DNA of 42,170 nucleotides from Tissierellales bacterium. Its GTDB lineage: Bacteria; Bacillota; Clostridia; Tissierellales; VENL01. The position numbers were made by a program, and so were the translations under genes. The notes beneath the pieces are model-generated. The model was given only the letters and a program-made list of their open reading frames with translations. It made no database searches and was not told where the DNA came from. Each line of letters begins with the position of its first letter. The stretch's first letter is position 1. Positions 32,071 through 40,066 of this stretch are shown here, piece by piece. Where the stretch lies: the NCBI GenBank assembly GCA_028280805.1, contig JANQLB010000120.1, positions 1 to 42,170 of the forward strand, in the 5' to 3' direction.

Positions 32071-35000
32071 ATGGGAAAAAGATTAATAAAATCTGCAATT
32101 ACAAATCGTAAAATAACTATTTTCTTAGTTATAATTATTATGCTGTTTGGCTCTTATAGCTATTATTTTATGCCAAAACAGGAAGATCCAGATATACAAG
32201 CTCCTGTAGCTATGATAATTACAGCTTATCCGGGTGCTTCAGCCGAAGAAGTAGAAAAAACAGTTACGCAAAAAATTGAAGAATATCTGGTAACAATAGA
32301 AGGCTACGGATATACTAACTCATATTCTAATAATAATGTATCCACTATATTATTAAGGATGGATTATGGAACTGATATAGACGAAGCATGGTCTGATTTA
32401 AGATTAAAAATGGGACAGCTGCAAAGTGAATTACCAGAAGGATGTCAAGAAATTGAAATTAATACAAATATAATGGATACAGCAGGTATGATATTAGCTG
32501 TATCAGGTGATAGATATTCTTTGGAAGAACTAAACGAATATACTCAAACAATAAAAAGAGAGCTTGAAAAAATACAAGGTATGTCCAGACTTAATATCGA
32601 TGGAGTAGATGAAAAAGAAATTAATGTAATCATAAATGAGGAAAAGTTAAATTCTACTGCTCTTTCGTTAGAAAATGTTATAGATATCATAAAGGCTCAA
32701 AATATTAAAATTCCTTCAGGAAGAGTTAATGAAGGAGAAGAAAAATTTAATGTAAACATATTAAGTAAGTTTGTATCCGTTAGAGATATTGAAGACATAA
32801 TAATTAACATTAACAGTCAAGATGGAAGTATAACAAGACTAAAGGATATTGCTGACATTAAAATTGACTCTAAAGAATCAAATCTACAAATAAAATATAA
32901 CGATAATAAAACTATTTTACTGACTGGTTATTTTAAAAGTGATGAAAACATTGTTTCAATTGGAGATGAGGTTTCAGAAGAAATTGAATTAATAAAGAAA
33001 ATGCTTCCGGAAGATGTCTCTGTAAATAAAGTAGTCTATCAACCTAAAGAGGTTAGTGAATCTGTGAATAAATTTCTCTTAAATTTAGTTCAAGGAGTAT
33101 TATTTGTAATAATTGTAGTATTATTAGGAATGGGATACAGAAACGCTGTAATAGTTTCCACAGCAATACCGATTTCAATATTTATAACCCTTAGTGCAAT
33201 GAATCTATTACAAATTAAGGTACATCAGATTTCTATTGCTGCTTTGATAGTAGCATTAGGTATGCTTGTTGACAATGCAATCGTAATAAGTGATGCTATT
33301 CAAAACAAAATAAATGAATATGATGATAAACTAAAAGCATGTGTTGATGGAGTAAGAGAAGTTGCAATGCCTGTATTTACTTCAACTCTAACTACATGTG
33401 CAGCTTTTCTTCCTTTACTATTCTTATCTTCTATAGCGGGAGAGTATATATCAAGTATACCTAAAATAGTTATTATATCTCTATTTGCTTCTTACTTGGT
33501 AGCTGTTTTAGTAATTCCTACTATGGCTTATATATTCTTTAAGAAAAAGGAGATTAATAATAAGAAATACAGGTTAAGAAGATTATTTAAGGGTTTATTG
33601 ACAAATAGTATAAAGAGACCAAAAATTACGGTTTTATTCATTATAATCATTATAATTGTAACAGGTTTTATTGTAGCAGATCTGGGGCTGCAATTTTTTC
33701 CTAAGGCAGACAAAAACATTTTATACATTGATGTTAAAGCAGATAAAAATATTGATATAAATTATACTGCTAAAGTAGTTGAAGATATAACAGCAATTCT
33801 TAAAGCTGAACCGGAGATTATCAGTTATACCGCTGTAACCGGCGGTGGACTTCCTAAGTTTTATAATTCAATGCCCAATACAATTAATTCAATAAATATA
33901 GGTCAAATTTTACTGGAAATTGATTTAAATAAAAGTGATAGATTTACAAACAATAATCAGATAACAGATTGCCTTCAGGAAAAATTAGATATAGAAATTA
34001 CTAAAGGTGAAGTATCTGTTAAACAGTTAGAAATAGCGGAACCTATTGGCTCACCGGTAAGAGTTAGGTTAACTGGAGAAAATATTGAAGATTTAAAGAT
34101 GGTTAAAGAAGATATAAAAGAAGTTTTAAAAGATGTACCCGGGACTACAAATATAAAAGATGATTTTAGCGTAGAGAAAGAAGAATTTGAGATAAAAATT
34201 GATAAAGATAAAGCAGGTAGTTTCGGATTATCTATGTATGATATTCAAAATGAGATAAATATAGCTTTAATGGGTAAAAAAGCTTCTGTTTTCAAAGCTA
34301 ATGAAGAAATGAACATAATTGTTAAAAGTGATATAAACACAATAGATGAATTAAAAAATCTTAGAATTAAATCAGATGTTTCATCTCAAAAAGTAGTCCT
34401 TAGTGATATTTCAGAAGTTAATATAAAAAGTAAAATAACATTAATCCGTAAATATGATAGAGAGTATGCAGTTATGGTTACCAGTGACGTTAAAGAAGGA
34501 TTCAATCCTGTAACAGTTCAAAATGATTTAAATGATAAAATAAAAGATTTAGATTTAAAAGACGTAGACATAACCTTTGATGGTGAAAGAGAGAAAATTC
34601 AGGAGAATTTTGGCAATATTGGTACTTTAGCTGTTTTAGCAGTCGTGTTAATATATGTGATACTTCTTTTTCAGTTTAAATTTTTTATACAGCCTCTTAT
34701 TATTCTTTTGACAATACCTTTATCAGCTGTCGGGTCTATACTGGGAATTTACTTTTTAAACCAGCCCTTATCGTTCACAGCCGTATTTGGTATGGTAAGT
34801 TTAATGGGTATTGTTGTTAATAATGCTATTGTGTTAATAGACTATATTAATTTTGGAGTAAACGAAGGAAAATCTGTAAAGGAAGCGTGTTTAATAGCAA
34901 CTGATCAAAGATTTAGACCTATTATACTTAGCTCAATTACAACTATTATGGGATTAACTCCTTTAGTTTTTTCAGGAAGTGAACTATTTAGACCGATGGC

Positions 35001-35097
35001 TATATCTTTAATGTCAGGACTTATGGTTTCAACTTTACTAACTCTGGTAATAGTACCTTTAACATATTGCTTGGTTTATAAAGAAAGGAATACCTAG
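32071..35097 (+). CDS. RND-family efflux permease (AcrB/HAE1-like)
   Basis: A 1008-residue inner-membrane pump with twelve helices in two repeats. After helix 1 comes the porter start YYFMPKQEDPDIQAPVA, then AYPGASAEEVEKTV, both family signatures. Helix 4 reads GMLVDNAIV: it keeps the first of AcrB's two relay Asp residues but has Asn at the second. Helix 10 reads GIVVNNAIVLID, with Asn where AcrB has its Lys. No adaptor (MFP) or outer-membrane gene is adjacent. The pump may act alone or with a distant adaptor. Substrates are drugs, lipids or metals; none can be assigned. Controlled by the upstream TetR gene. Confidence 0.93.
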   Translation: MGKRLIKSAITNRKITIFLVIIIMLFGSYSYYFMPKQEDPDIQAPVAMIITAYPGASAEEVEKTVTQKIEEYLVTIEGYGYTNSYSNNNVSTILLRMDYGTDIDEAWSDLRLKMGQLQSELPEGCQEIEINTNIMDTAGMILAVSGDRYSLEELNEYTQTIKRELEKIQGMSRLNIDGVDEKEINVIINEEKLNSTALSLENVIDIIKAQNIKIPSGRVNEGEEKFNVNILSKFVSVRDIEDIIININSQDGSITRLKDIADIKIDSKESNLQIKYNDNKTILLTGYFKSDENIVSIGDEVSEEIELIKKMLPEDVSVNKVVYQPKEVSESVNKFLLNLVQGVLFVIIVVLLGMGYRNAVIVSTAIPISIFITLSAMNLLQIKVHQISIAALIVALGMLVDNAIVISDAIQNKINEYDDKLKACVDGVREVAMPVFTSTLTTCAAFLPLLFLSSIAGEYISSIPKIVIISLFASYLVAVLVIPTMAYIFFKKKEINNKKYRLRRLFKGLLTNSIKRPKITVLFIIIIIIVTGFIVADLGLQFFPKADKNILYIDVKADKNIDINYTAKVVEDITAILKAEPEIISYTAVTGGGLPKFYNSMPNTINSINIGQILLEIDLNKSDRFTNNNQITDCLQEKLDIEITKGEVSVKQLEIAEPIGSPVRVRLTGENIEDLKMVKEDIKEVLKDVPGTTNIKDDFSVEKEEFEIKIDKDKAGSFGLSMYDIQNEINIALMGKKASVFKANEEMNIIVKSDINTIDELKNLRIKSDVSSQKVVLSDISEVNIKSKITLIRKYDREYAVMVTSDVKEGFNPVTVQNDLNDKIKDLDLKDVDITFDGEREKIQENFGNIGTLAVLAVVLIYVILLFQFKFFIQPLIILLTIPLSAVGSILGIYFLNQPLSFTAVFGMVSLMGIVVNNAIVLIDYINFGVNEGKSVKEACLIATDQRFRPIILSSITTIMGLTPLVFSGSELFRPMAISLMSGLMVSTLLTLVIVPLTYCLVYKERNT

Positions 35098-35110
35098 AGA
35101 AGGTATTCCT
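35086..35110 (+). terminator. Hairpin at the end of the RND gene
   Basis: AGGAATACC (35086-35094) and GGTATTCCT (35102-35110) form a perfect 9-bp stem whose loop holds the stop codon. No T run follows, so termination is doubtful; it could protect the transcript end. Confidence 0.4.
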
Positions 35111-35203
35111 CAGACTGTAAACAAAATGTGCTTGAAAGAGCAGATATTTCTTTGTGGGAATATAAAAAAGTAATTATTAATCCAAATAAAACTTTGCTGG
35201 ATT

Positions 35204-36889
35204 TTATTCAAGATTTTCAATTAATGATTCTTGAGCATAATATACCTTCCACTTACCATGTTGCTTTACAAGGTAATACTGACCTAATATAGTTAAATCT
35301 TCAAATTCTGGTCCTGATAATTTTTCTATAGTATATACTACTTCTACTGTAGCCTCATTATAGTGCTTCTCAATAATTTCAATTTCTTGGATTTCATAAT
35401 CAAAGTCGTATATCTGAAATAATTCTTCATAAAGAGGTCTGATTTCTTTAAAGCCTGAGCTAAAGGTATGGATTGTGCTTAAATATTTTTCAATATCCTC
35501 TTCCTCTAAAGCTGTTATAGCTTTAATAATTAGATCCTTTATTCCTTCATCTGAAACATCAAGATATTTTTCTATCTCTTCGGTCATATCTATCACGGTA
35601 ATTTCTTCAAAAGTCATTGACTGTAACTCCTCAATCCAGTCTATAGCATGTGCAATAGAAACAGCATAGAAAAGATTACCACTATCTGACATAGCTGATG
35701 TTATTCCTATTACCATACTCTCCATATTAACCAGAGCTCCTCCAGAGCTTCCGGGGCTAACTGGAGCAGTGAATTCAATAACATCTAGGCTTCCGTTTTC
35801 TCCATATTCAATTTTTTTCAGCTCATTAATAATACCAACAGTAATTACTCCCTGTTTTCCTTGTGGATTTCCAATTGCTGCAACATATGTTTTTGTATTT
35901 AACATATCCATTGGCTCTACATTAAGAGCTTTAATATTAACTGGTTCTTTAGTTTTTATTATCGCCAAATCTACATCTTCATTGTATTTTACAATTCCTT
36001 CAATATCATATTCATCACCAGCTGCGGTCGTTATTTTATAATTATCACTTCCCTGAAGAACATGATAATTTGTTAAGAATAGTCCATTATCTATAGCAAA
36101 TCCGCTTCCTTGAGCCATCAAAGCTCCATTTTTATCATATGTTTCTACAAGAACAATACTCTCAGCTAATTTTTCTATATCTTCATATGGTATTTCTATA
36201 TCAGAATTCACATGGTCTATAATATTTTCTTTATAATTGATAAATCTAAAGGTAAGAACTGCAGCTTGTTCTCTTATGGCTTGTCCTTTTGGTGAGAAGG
36301 TATCATTACCAGTTCCATTCATAAGTTCTGTAGTCATTGCAAATGTAACATATTTCTTGGCCCATTCAGAGATTTCGTCTTTATCGGTTAGTTTATTAAT
36401 AGTGTTTATGTCATTTGTAGTATCAATCTCTACATCTGTAAAACCTAAACTTCTTATAAACATAACAGTCATTTCTTCACGGGTACAAGTTTGATTTGCA
36501 GCAAAAAAATTCTCAGTGACACCATTTACAATCCCCGATTGATATGCGGTTTCTACATACGGAAATGCCCAATGGTCCTTTGGTACATCATAGAAGGTGG
36601 GATCAGCAGGTGGATTACTAGTATCAAGATCGAGGATTCTTACTACAAGAGCAAGCATTTCAATTCTAGAAATTGGTCTGTTTGGATGGAAATAGCCTTC
36701 TTCATCACCTTTAATTATTCCTTGACTATAAAGATCTAAGATATAAGGCTTAGCATAATCAGATATTTCATTCAAGTCTTTGATAGTTATTTCTTCAGCA
36801 AAGCCTATGAAGTTACTAAATGTAAAACTTATTATAAAAAAAACTGCAAGGATAAATTTACATTTAGTATTATTAAATATTTTGTACAT
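35204..36889 (-). CDS. SLH-anchored trypsin-like (HtrA-type) serine protease
   Basis: A 561-residue secreted protein. The signal peptide ends near residue 30 (FSNFIGFAEE). Three SLH repeats (about 40-215; GIIKGDEEGYFHPNRPISR, GIVNGVTENFFAANQTCTR, MNGTGNDTFSPKGQAIRE) bind the wall. The protease domain (about 235-435) has the triad His in TNYHVL, Asp in DVDLAIIK and Ser in PVSPGSSGGAL. No PDZ domain follows. The last 110 residues resemble an NTF2/SnoaL-like fold (EDIEKYLSTI to KWKVYYAQES). It probably acts on misfolded or surface proteins at the S-layer. Ribosome site AAGGAGGGG. Monocistronic. Confidence 0.92.
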   Translation of the reverse strand: MYKIFNNTKCKFILAVFFIISFTFSNFIGFAEEITIKDLNEISDYAKPYILDLYSQGIIKGDEEGYFHPNRPISRIEMLALVVRILDLDTSNPPADPTFYDVPKDHWAFPYVETAYQSGIVNGVTENFFAANQTCTREEMTVMFIRSLGFTDVEIDTTNDINTINKLTDKDEISEWAKKYVTFAMTTELMNGTGNDTFSPKGQAIREQAAVLTFRFINYKENIIDHVNSDIEIPYEDIEKLAESIVLVETYDKNGALMAQGSGFAIDNGLFLTNYHVLQGSDNYKITTAAGDEYDIEGIVKYNEDVDLAIIKTKEPVNIKALNVEPMDMLNTKTYVAAIGNPQGKQGVITVGIINELKKIEYGENGSLDVIEFTAPVSPGSSGGALVNMESMVIGITSAMSDSGNLFYAVSIAHAIDWIEELQSMTFEEITVIDMTEEIEKYLDVSDEGIKDLIIKAITALEEEDIEKYLSTIHTFSSGFKEIRPLYEELFQIYDFDYEIQEIEIIEKHYNEATVEVVYTIEKLSGPEFEDLTILGQYYLVKQHGKWKVYYAQESLIENLE

Positions 36890-37022
36890 ATTTCCCCTCC
36901 TTATATAAGTATAAAGCTAATATAATGGTATCATAATTATGTAAACTAACAAAATCCAAATTATTACATTGATTTGAGGGTTTTTATATGTTCTACAATA
37001 TTCTCATTAAATAAACTTTAAA

Positions 37023-37059
37023 AGAAGCAATACTTACTGAAAATAAGCATTACTTCTTG
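37023..37059 (-). terminator. Terminator of the Asn-rich small gene
   Basis: On the minus strand, AAGAAGTAATGCTTA pairs with TAAGTATTGCTTCTT (two G-U pairs), followed by TTAAAG. On the plus strand these two pairs are mismatches, so the hairpin fits minus-strand transcription. It lies about 70 bases past the stop at 37130. Confidence 0.6.
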
Positions 37060-37129
37060 ATTGGTATAAACGTATAGTCAGACACTTTAACCTATGTATA
37101 ATTATTTTATAGACTAAACTGTCCATATG

Positions 37130-37285
37130 CTATTTATTATTCTTGTTATTCCTCCTTTTATTATTATTTTTATTGTTGTTATTTAAATTAATTTCTTCGC
37201 CTATTTCTAAGTTCATGTTGTCATCATTGTTATTGTTGTTTTTGTCATTGTTGTTTCTGTTATTTCTTTTATTCTTGTTTTTCAT
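37130..37285 (-). CDS. 51-aa Asn/Lys-rich protein, possibly a gamma-SASP-like spore protein
   Basis: ATG 37285 to TAG 37130. The ribosome site AAGGAAGGTGAAAATT sits about ten bases before the start. More than half of the residues are Asn, most others Lys or Arg, with a single non-repetitive core, MNLEIGEEINL. The protein is basic and should be unstructured. Gamma-type small acid-soluble spore proteins are Asn/Gln-rich storage proteins cut by GPR at E-(F/I)-A-(S/x)-E sites; E-I-G-E-E resembles that. The SASP link is inference. A terminator fitted to this strand lies downstream. Its complement reads as a 70-codon Leu/Phe-rich frame, which is a shadow. Confidence 0.6.
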   Translation of the reverse strand: MKNKNKRNNRNNNDKNNNNNDDNMNLEIGEEINLNNNNKNNNKRRNNKNNK

Positions 37286-37720
37286 TTTAAATTTTCACCT
37301 TCCTTTTATTGGGATTGTTTTATCATTAATATTTTGTCTCGATTGTATAAATTAATGCTTTAAAAATAATAGAAAATATGTAAAATTATGCATAAAACTT
37401 ATGAAAAATTAATTTTTAGTGTCTAAAATTAACTAATATCAGCATAAGAAATTAGTAAAAAGTAAACAATAGGTGATTAAGTAACACATAAAACCAAGAA
37501 AATATATAACAAGTATAATGTAGAATACTACATTAGGAGTGATAAACATCTTAATAAAACAGAATATCTCTATACGTACGACATCGGGATTTAAGCAAGT
37601 GTAATGAAGTAAAGAAAGAAGGATTTAAGAAAATATTATAGAAATTATTAATATTATATTTTCTGAAATTTAACAAGATAAATTATAATCGTATTTTTAA
37701 AGAAGAATGGATGGCATAGT
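37286..37720. other. Intergenic region, 435 bp
   Basis: Very AT-rich and without a supported gene. AATGTAG-AATA-CTACATT (37517-37534) is a perfect 7-bp inverted repeat that overlaps a TATAAT-like box at 37514-37519. A 21-codon frame starts with GTG at 37539 (MINILIKQNISIRTTSGF), but AGGA is too close to the start. It may be a gene remnant. Confidence 0.4.
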
Positions 37721-38545
37721 ATGAATAACTACAAATATTTTAATAACATGTTTGTTCCTACTCAAGGCGAATGTCTATGGTCTGATAACGAACAGAACAA
37801 TACTATATATAAAGAATTTCTTCCTTGCAGGGAACTTCAGCCTTGTATCGCTTGTTACTGGATGTCTAAGAGGACTACAGTTCCTAATGAAGTAGTTATT
37901 ACCAGAATAATCCCAGATGGCTGTATGGATATAGTGTTTAATATTAATAATTTATCCAAGGGAAAAGGAGGAGTAGTTATAGGAACTATGACTTCTCCAG
38001 AGGAAAACTTGGTAAATGATTTGAGGCATTTTGTTGGAGTAAGATTTTGGCCCGGAGCTATATTCCCTTTTATTAAAAACTCAGCAAAGGATTTTACAAA
38101 TAAGGGATTTTCTTTAGAGTATGTCTGGGGAAAAGAGAATACTATCCTTAATGAGTCAGTTTATGAGGCTAAAAATATCAATGGCATAATTAAAATTTTA
38201 GAAAAAACTTTGAAGAAAAAACTACTTGAGATATTTTATATCGATTCTGTCATTCAAAACATGCTGTATAATGTCTATAAAGCCAAAGGGAATATATCAA
38301 TTAAGGCTTTGGCCATGAATTTAAACATAAGTCAAAGACAGCTTTCAAGAAAGGTTAATGAATGGATAGGTGTAAGTCCTAAAACCTTTAATAATATAGT
38401 CAGATTTCAAAACATTATAAATGAGCTTAACACTAAGAGTAACAGGAATTTTTCAGAGATTGCATTAAATAACGGATACTATGATCAAGCACATTTTATT
38501 AAGAAATTTAAAGCATTTTACGGAAAAACTCCTGGACAATTATAA
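37721..38545 (+). CDS. AraC-family transcription regulator
   Basis: A 274-residue regulator. The N-terminal part (about 30-130) has LQPCIACYWMSKR, RIIPDGCMDIVFN and VGVRFWPGAIFPF, the DUF6597 sensor type. The C-terminal two-helix-turn-helix region (about 180-274) has IKALAMNLNISQRQLSRKVNEWIGVSPKTF and FSEIALNNGYYDQAHFIKKFKAFYGKTPGQL split over its standard positions. It stands 78 bases before a VOC-fold protein gene in the same direction; that gene and the next VOC gene are its likely targets or neighbours in function. The ligand is unknown. Confidence 0.92.
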   Translation: MNNYKYFNNMFVPTQGECLWSDNEQNNTIYKEFLPCRELQPCIACYWMSKRTTVPNEVVITRIIPDGCMDIVFNINNLSKGKGGVVIGTMTSPEENLVNDLRHFVGVRFWPGAIFPFIKNSAKDFTNKGFSLEYVWGKENTILNESVYEAKNINGIIKILEKTLKKKLLEIFYIDSVIQNMLYNVYKAKGNISIKALAMNLNISQRQLSRKVNEWIGVSPKTFNNIVRFQNIINELNTKSNRNFSEIALNNGYYDQAHFIKKFKAFYGKTPGQL

Positions 38546-38622
38546 CTTGATTAATAATGTCCAATTTTTACAATACATTTATCCTGCTGCACGATATTAT
38601 AGAGTAAAAAGGAGGGAAATAT

Positions 38623-39000
38623 ATGAAGTTAACACATAGTTGTATTATAAGTACAGATGTTAAGAAATTAAGTAAATTTTACGAAAATATTTTACAAATT
38701 AAAGGTCAGTATCATGGTGATGATTATTCAGAATTTCAAATGGGACAATTTAAACTATCTATTTTTAACTTTGATTCTCATGAAAGTTTAAATCCGGGTT
38801 CTGCAAGACCGGCATCTAACAAGTCCGTTATATTTGAGTTTAACGTAGAGGATGTTGATTACGAATATAAAAGACTGAATGAGCTGAATATTGACTGGGT
38901 AAAGCCCCCTACAATTTATCCTTGGGGAGTTAAATCTTTTTATTTTAGAGACCCTGATGGAAATTTGATTAATTTTTACACTTTATTATCTCAAGATTAA
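38623..39000 (+). CDS. VOC-superfamily (glyoxalase/bleomycin-resistance-like) protein
   Basis: A 125-residue protein with two beta-alpha-beta-beta-beta modules. Landmarks are LTHSCIISTDVKKLSKFYENIL at the start and YFRDPDGNLINFYTLLSQ at the end, which is the hallmark VOC tail. Metal-site residues would be His4 and the Glu or Asn of the tail; the tail has Asn rather than Glu, so catalysis is uncertain. Ribosome site AAAAGGAGGG. It could bind a small toxin or act as a lyase or dioxygenase; no substrate is evident. Confidence 0.88.
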   Translation: MKLTHSCIISTDVKKLSKFYENILQIKGQYHGDDYSEFQMGQFKLSIFNFDSHESLNPGSARPASNKSVIFEFNVEDVDYEYKRLNELNIDWVKPPTIYPWGVKSFYFRDPDGNLINFYTLLSQD

Positions 39001-39078
39001 TGCAGGTGCATTATTTTTACAGTTAATTTAATCTGCTAAAATATGTTCATTTTTTAAAATCAATAGGAGGTACAAGAG

Positions 39079-39495
39079 ATGATTATATCACCAAATTTTA
39101 TTTTTAACAAAGAATGTGAACAGGCACTAAAATTATATGAGAAAGCATTTAATGGTAAAATAACCAGTTTATTTTATTATAAGGATGCTGACCCGTCTGA
39201 TTTTTCCATTACACTTTCAGAAGAGGAAAAAGGATATGTATATCATGCAGAAATGATGATTGGTAATCAGCGGTTAATGTTTTCTGATAGTCTTGAGCAA
39301 ATACCATCTGGAACAAATTTATCTTTAGTTATGGTTTATGAACTAAAGGAAGATGTTGAGAAAGCATATGAAATTTTGATTGATGGAGGTCATGCTATTA
39401 CTTCGCCTACAGAAACTACATATAGCTCTTGCTTTACATGTTTGGTAGATAAATTTGGTATAAGATGGACTCTTATGACAGAAAAAGATTCTTAA
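39079..39495 (+). CDS. PhnB-like VOC-fold protein
   Basis: A 138-residue protein of the PhnB/3-demethylubiquinone methyltransferase-like branch of the VOC fold. It shows FNKECEQALKLYEKAFNGKI, HAEMMIGNQRLMFSDS and the tail SCFTCLVDKFGIRWTLM. Members are widespread and mostly without known activity. It follows the previous VOC gene by 78 bases with AATAGGAGG before the ATG, and ends in its own terminator. The two may be co-transcribed with the AraC gene. Confidence 0.88.
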   Translation: MIISPNFIFNKECEQALKLYEKAFNGKITSLFYYKDADPSDFSITLSEEEKGYVYHAEMMIGNQRLMFSDSLEQIPSGTNLSLVMVYELKEDVEKAYEILIDGGHAITSPTETTYSSCFTCLVDKFGIRWTLMTEKDS

Positions 39496-39520
39496 AAAAT
39501 TTAAATTTGTTATGCTTATA

Positions 39521-39550
39521 AAGAGGATATCAGCTTAGTTATCCTCTTTT
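39521..39550 (+). terminator. Terminator after the PhnB-like gene
   Basis: AAGAGGATA (39521-39529) and TATCCTCTT (39540-39548) form a 9-bp stem; TT continues to 39550. Confidence 0.75.
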
Positions 39551-39621
39551 AAATTATCCTTAATGATAAGAATTTTACGATGTGATATTGCATGTAAAAA
39601 ATCAAATTATTTTAAAAATAG

Positions 39622-39650
39622 TTGCATATGACATATATTTCATATATAAT
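39622..39650 (+). promoter_or_regulatory. Strong promoter of a noncoding transcript
   Basis: TTGCAT (39622-39627), exactly 17 bases, then TATAAT (39645-39650). The predicted start is near 39657. No convincing gene lies before the next terminator. Confidence 0.65.
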
Positions 39651-39656
39651 AATAAG

Positions 39657-39890
39657 GCAAACAAAAAATCAAGGTGAAAGGTTGTGATTGAGTGATATTT
39701 AATTATATAGAGGTGATGAAAATATAACTAAATACTATACAAAAGGCTTAAGATAACGGGGACTAAAGTATCCCTTAGTTTGTTGTGTCTTTTGTAATTA
39801 AACTTATGACCTTAACCTGTAGAATATTTAATTAAAAAAATATTATGTGAATATACACACGATTTAGGTTATCGTGTTTTTTATTTTTTG
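39657..39890 (+). ncRNA. Structured noncoding RNA of unknown class
   Basis: Between a strong promoter and a strong terminator there is no supported gene but clear pairing. P1: AGGT and AAGGT (39672-39682) with ACCTT and ACCT (39809-39818). P2: ATTTAATTATAT (39697-39708) with ATATAACTAAAT (39722-39733), one mismatch; its 13-base loop AGAGGTGATGAAA resembles a ribosome site. P3: TACAAAAGGC (39738-39747) with GTCTTTTGTA (39787-39796). P4, inside P3: AAC-GGGGA with TCCC-GTT. P1 encloses P2 and P3, a three-way junction. I recognise no riboswitch, 6S, SRP, tmRNA or T-box signature. An 11-codon frame (GTG 39692) could be translated but looks incidental. It may be a small RNA or a cis-regulator upstream of rsgA. 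Confidence 0.5.
39857..39890 (+). terminator. Terminator of the noncoding RNA
   Basis: ACACGAT (39857-39863) and ATCGTGT (39871-39877) around TTAGGTT, followed by TTTTTATTTTTT. Confidence 0.85.
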
Positions 39891-39998
39891 AATTTACATC
39901 ATTAATATAGTTAAATTTTAATTATTATGCAGGAGGTTATTCTTTCTGTAGTTTTTTATATGTTTTTTTAAAGATCATATATAGTAATTGGTTATTTT

Positions 39999-40057
39999 TT
40001 TCATCACGATTAATATTCACAGATCTTTACTATAATTTAAATTTTTGCGTGATGAAA
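39999..40057. promoter_or_regulatory. 10-bp inverted repeat spanning the rsgA promoter region
   Basis: TTTCATCACG (39999-40008) and CGTGATGAAA (40048-40057) are perfect inverted copies, 39 bases apart. TATAAT (40031-40036) lies between them, and the right copy abuts the ribosome site AAAGGAG (40055-40061). If transcription starts near 40043 the left arm is not in the RNA, which favours a DNA-binding site; from an upstream start it would form a hairpin near the ribosome site. Confidence 0.4.
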
Positions 40058-40066
40058 GGAGTAATT

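Noticed and set aside
37143-37355. Leu/Phe-rich 70-codon frame on the plus strand
   Set aside because: It is the complement of the AAT/AAC/AAA-rich small gene on the minus strand and has no ribosome site; the minus-strand gene has one plus a terminator.
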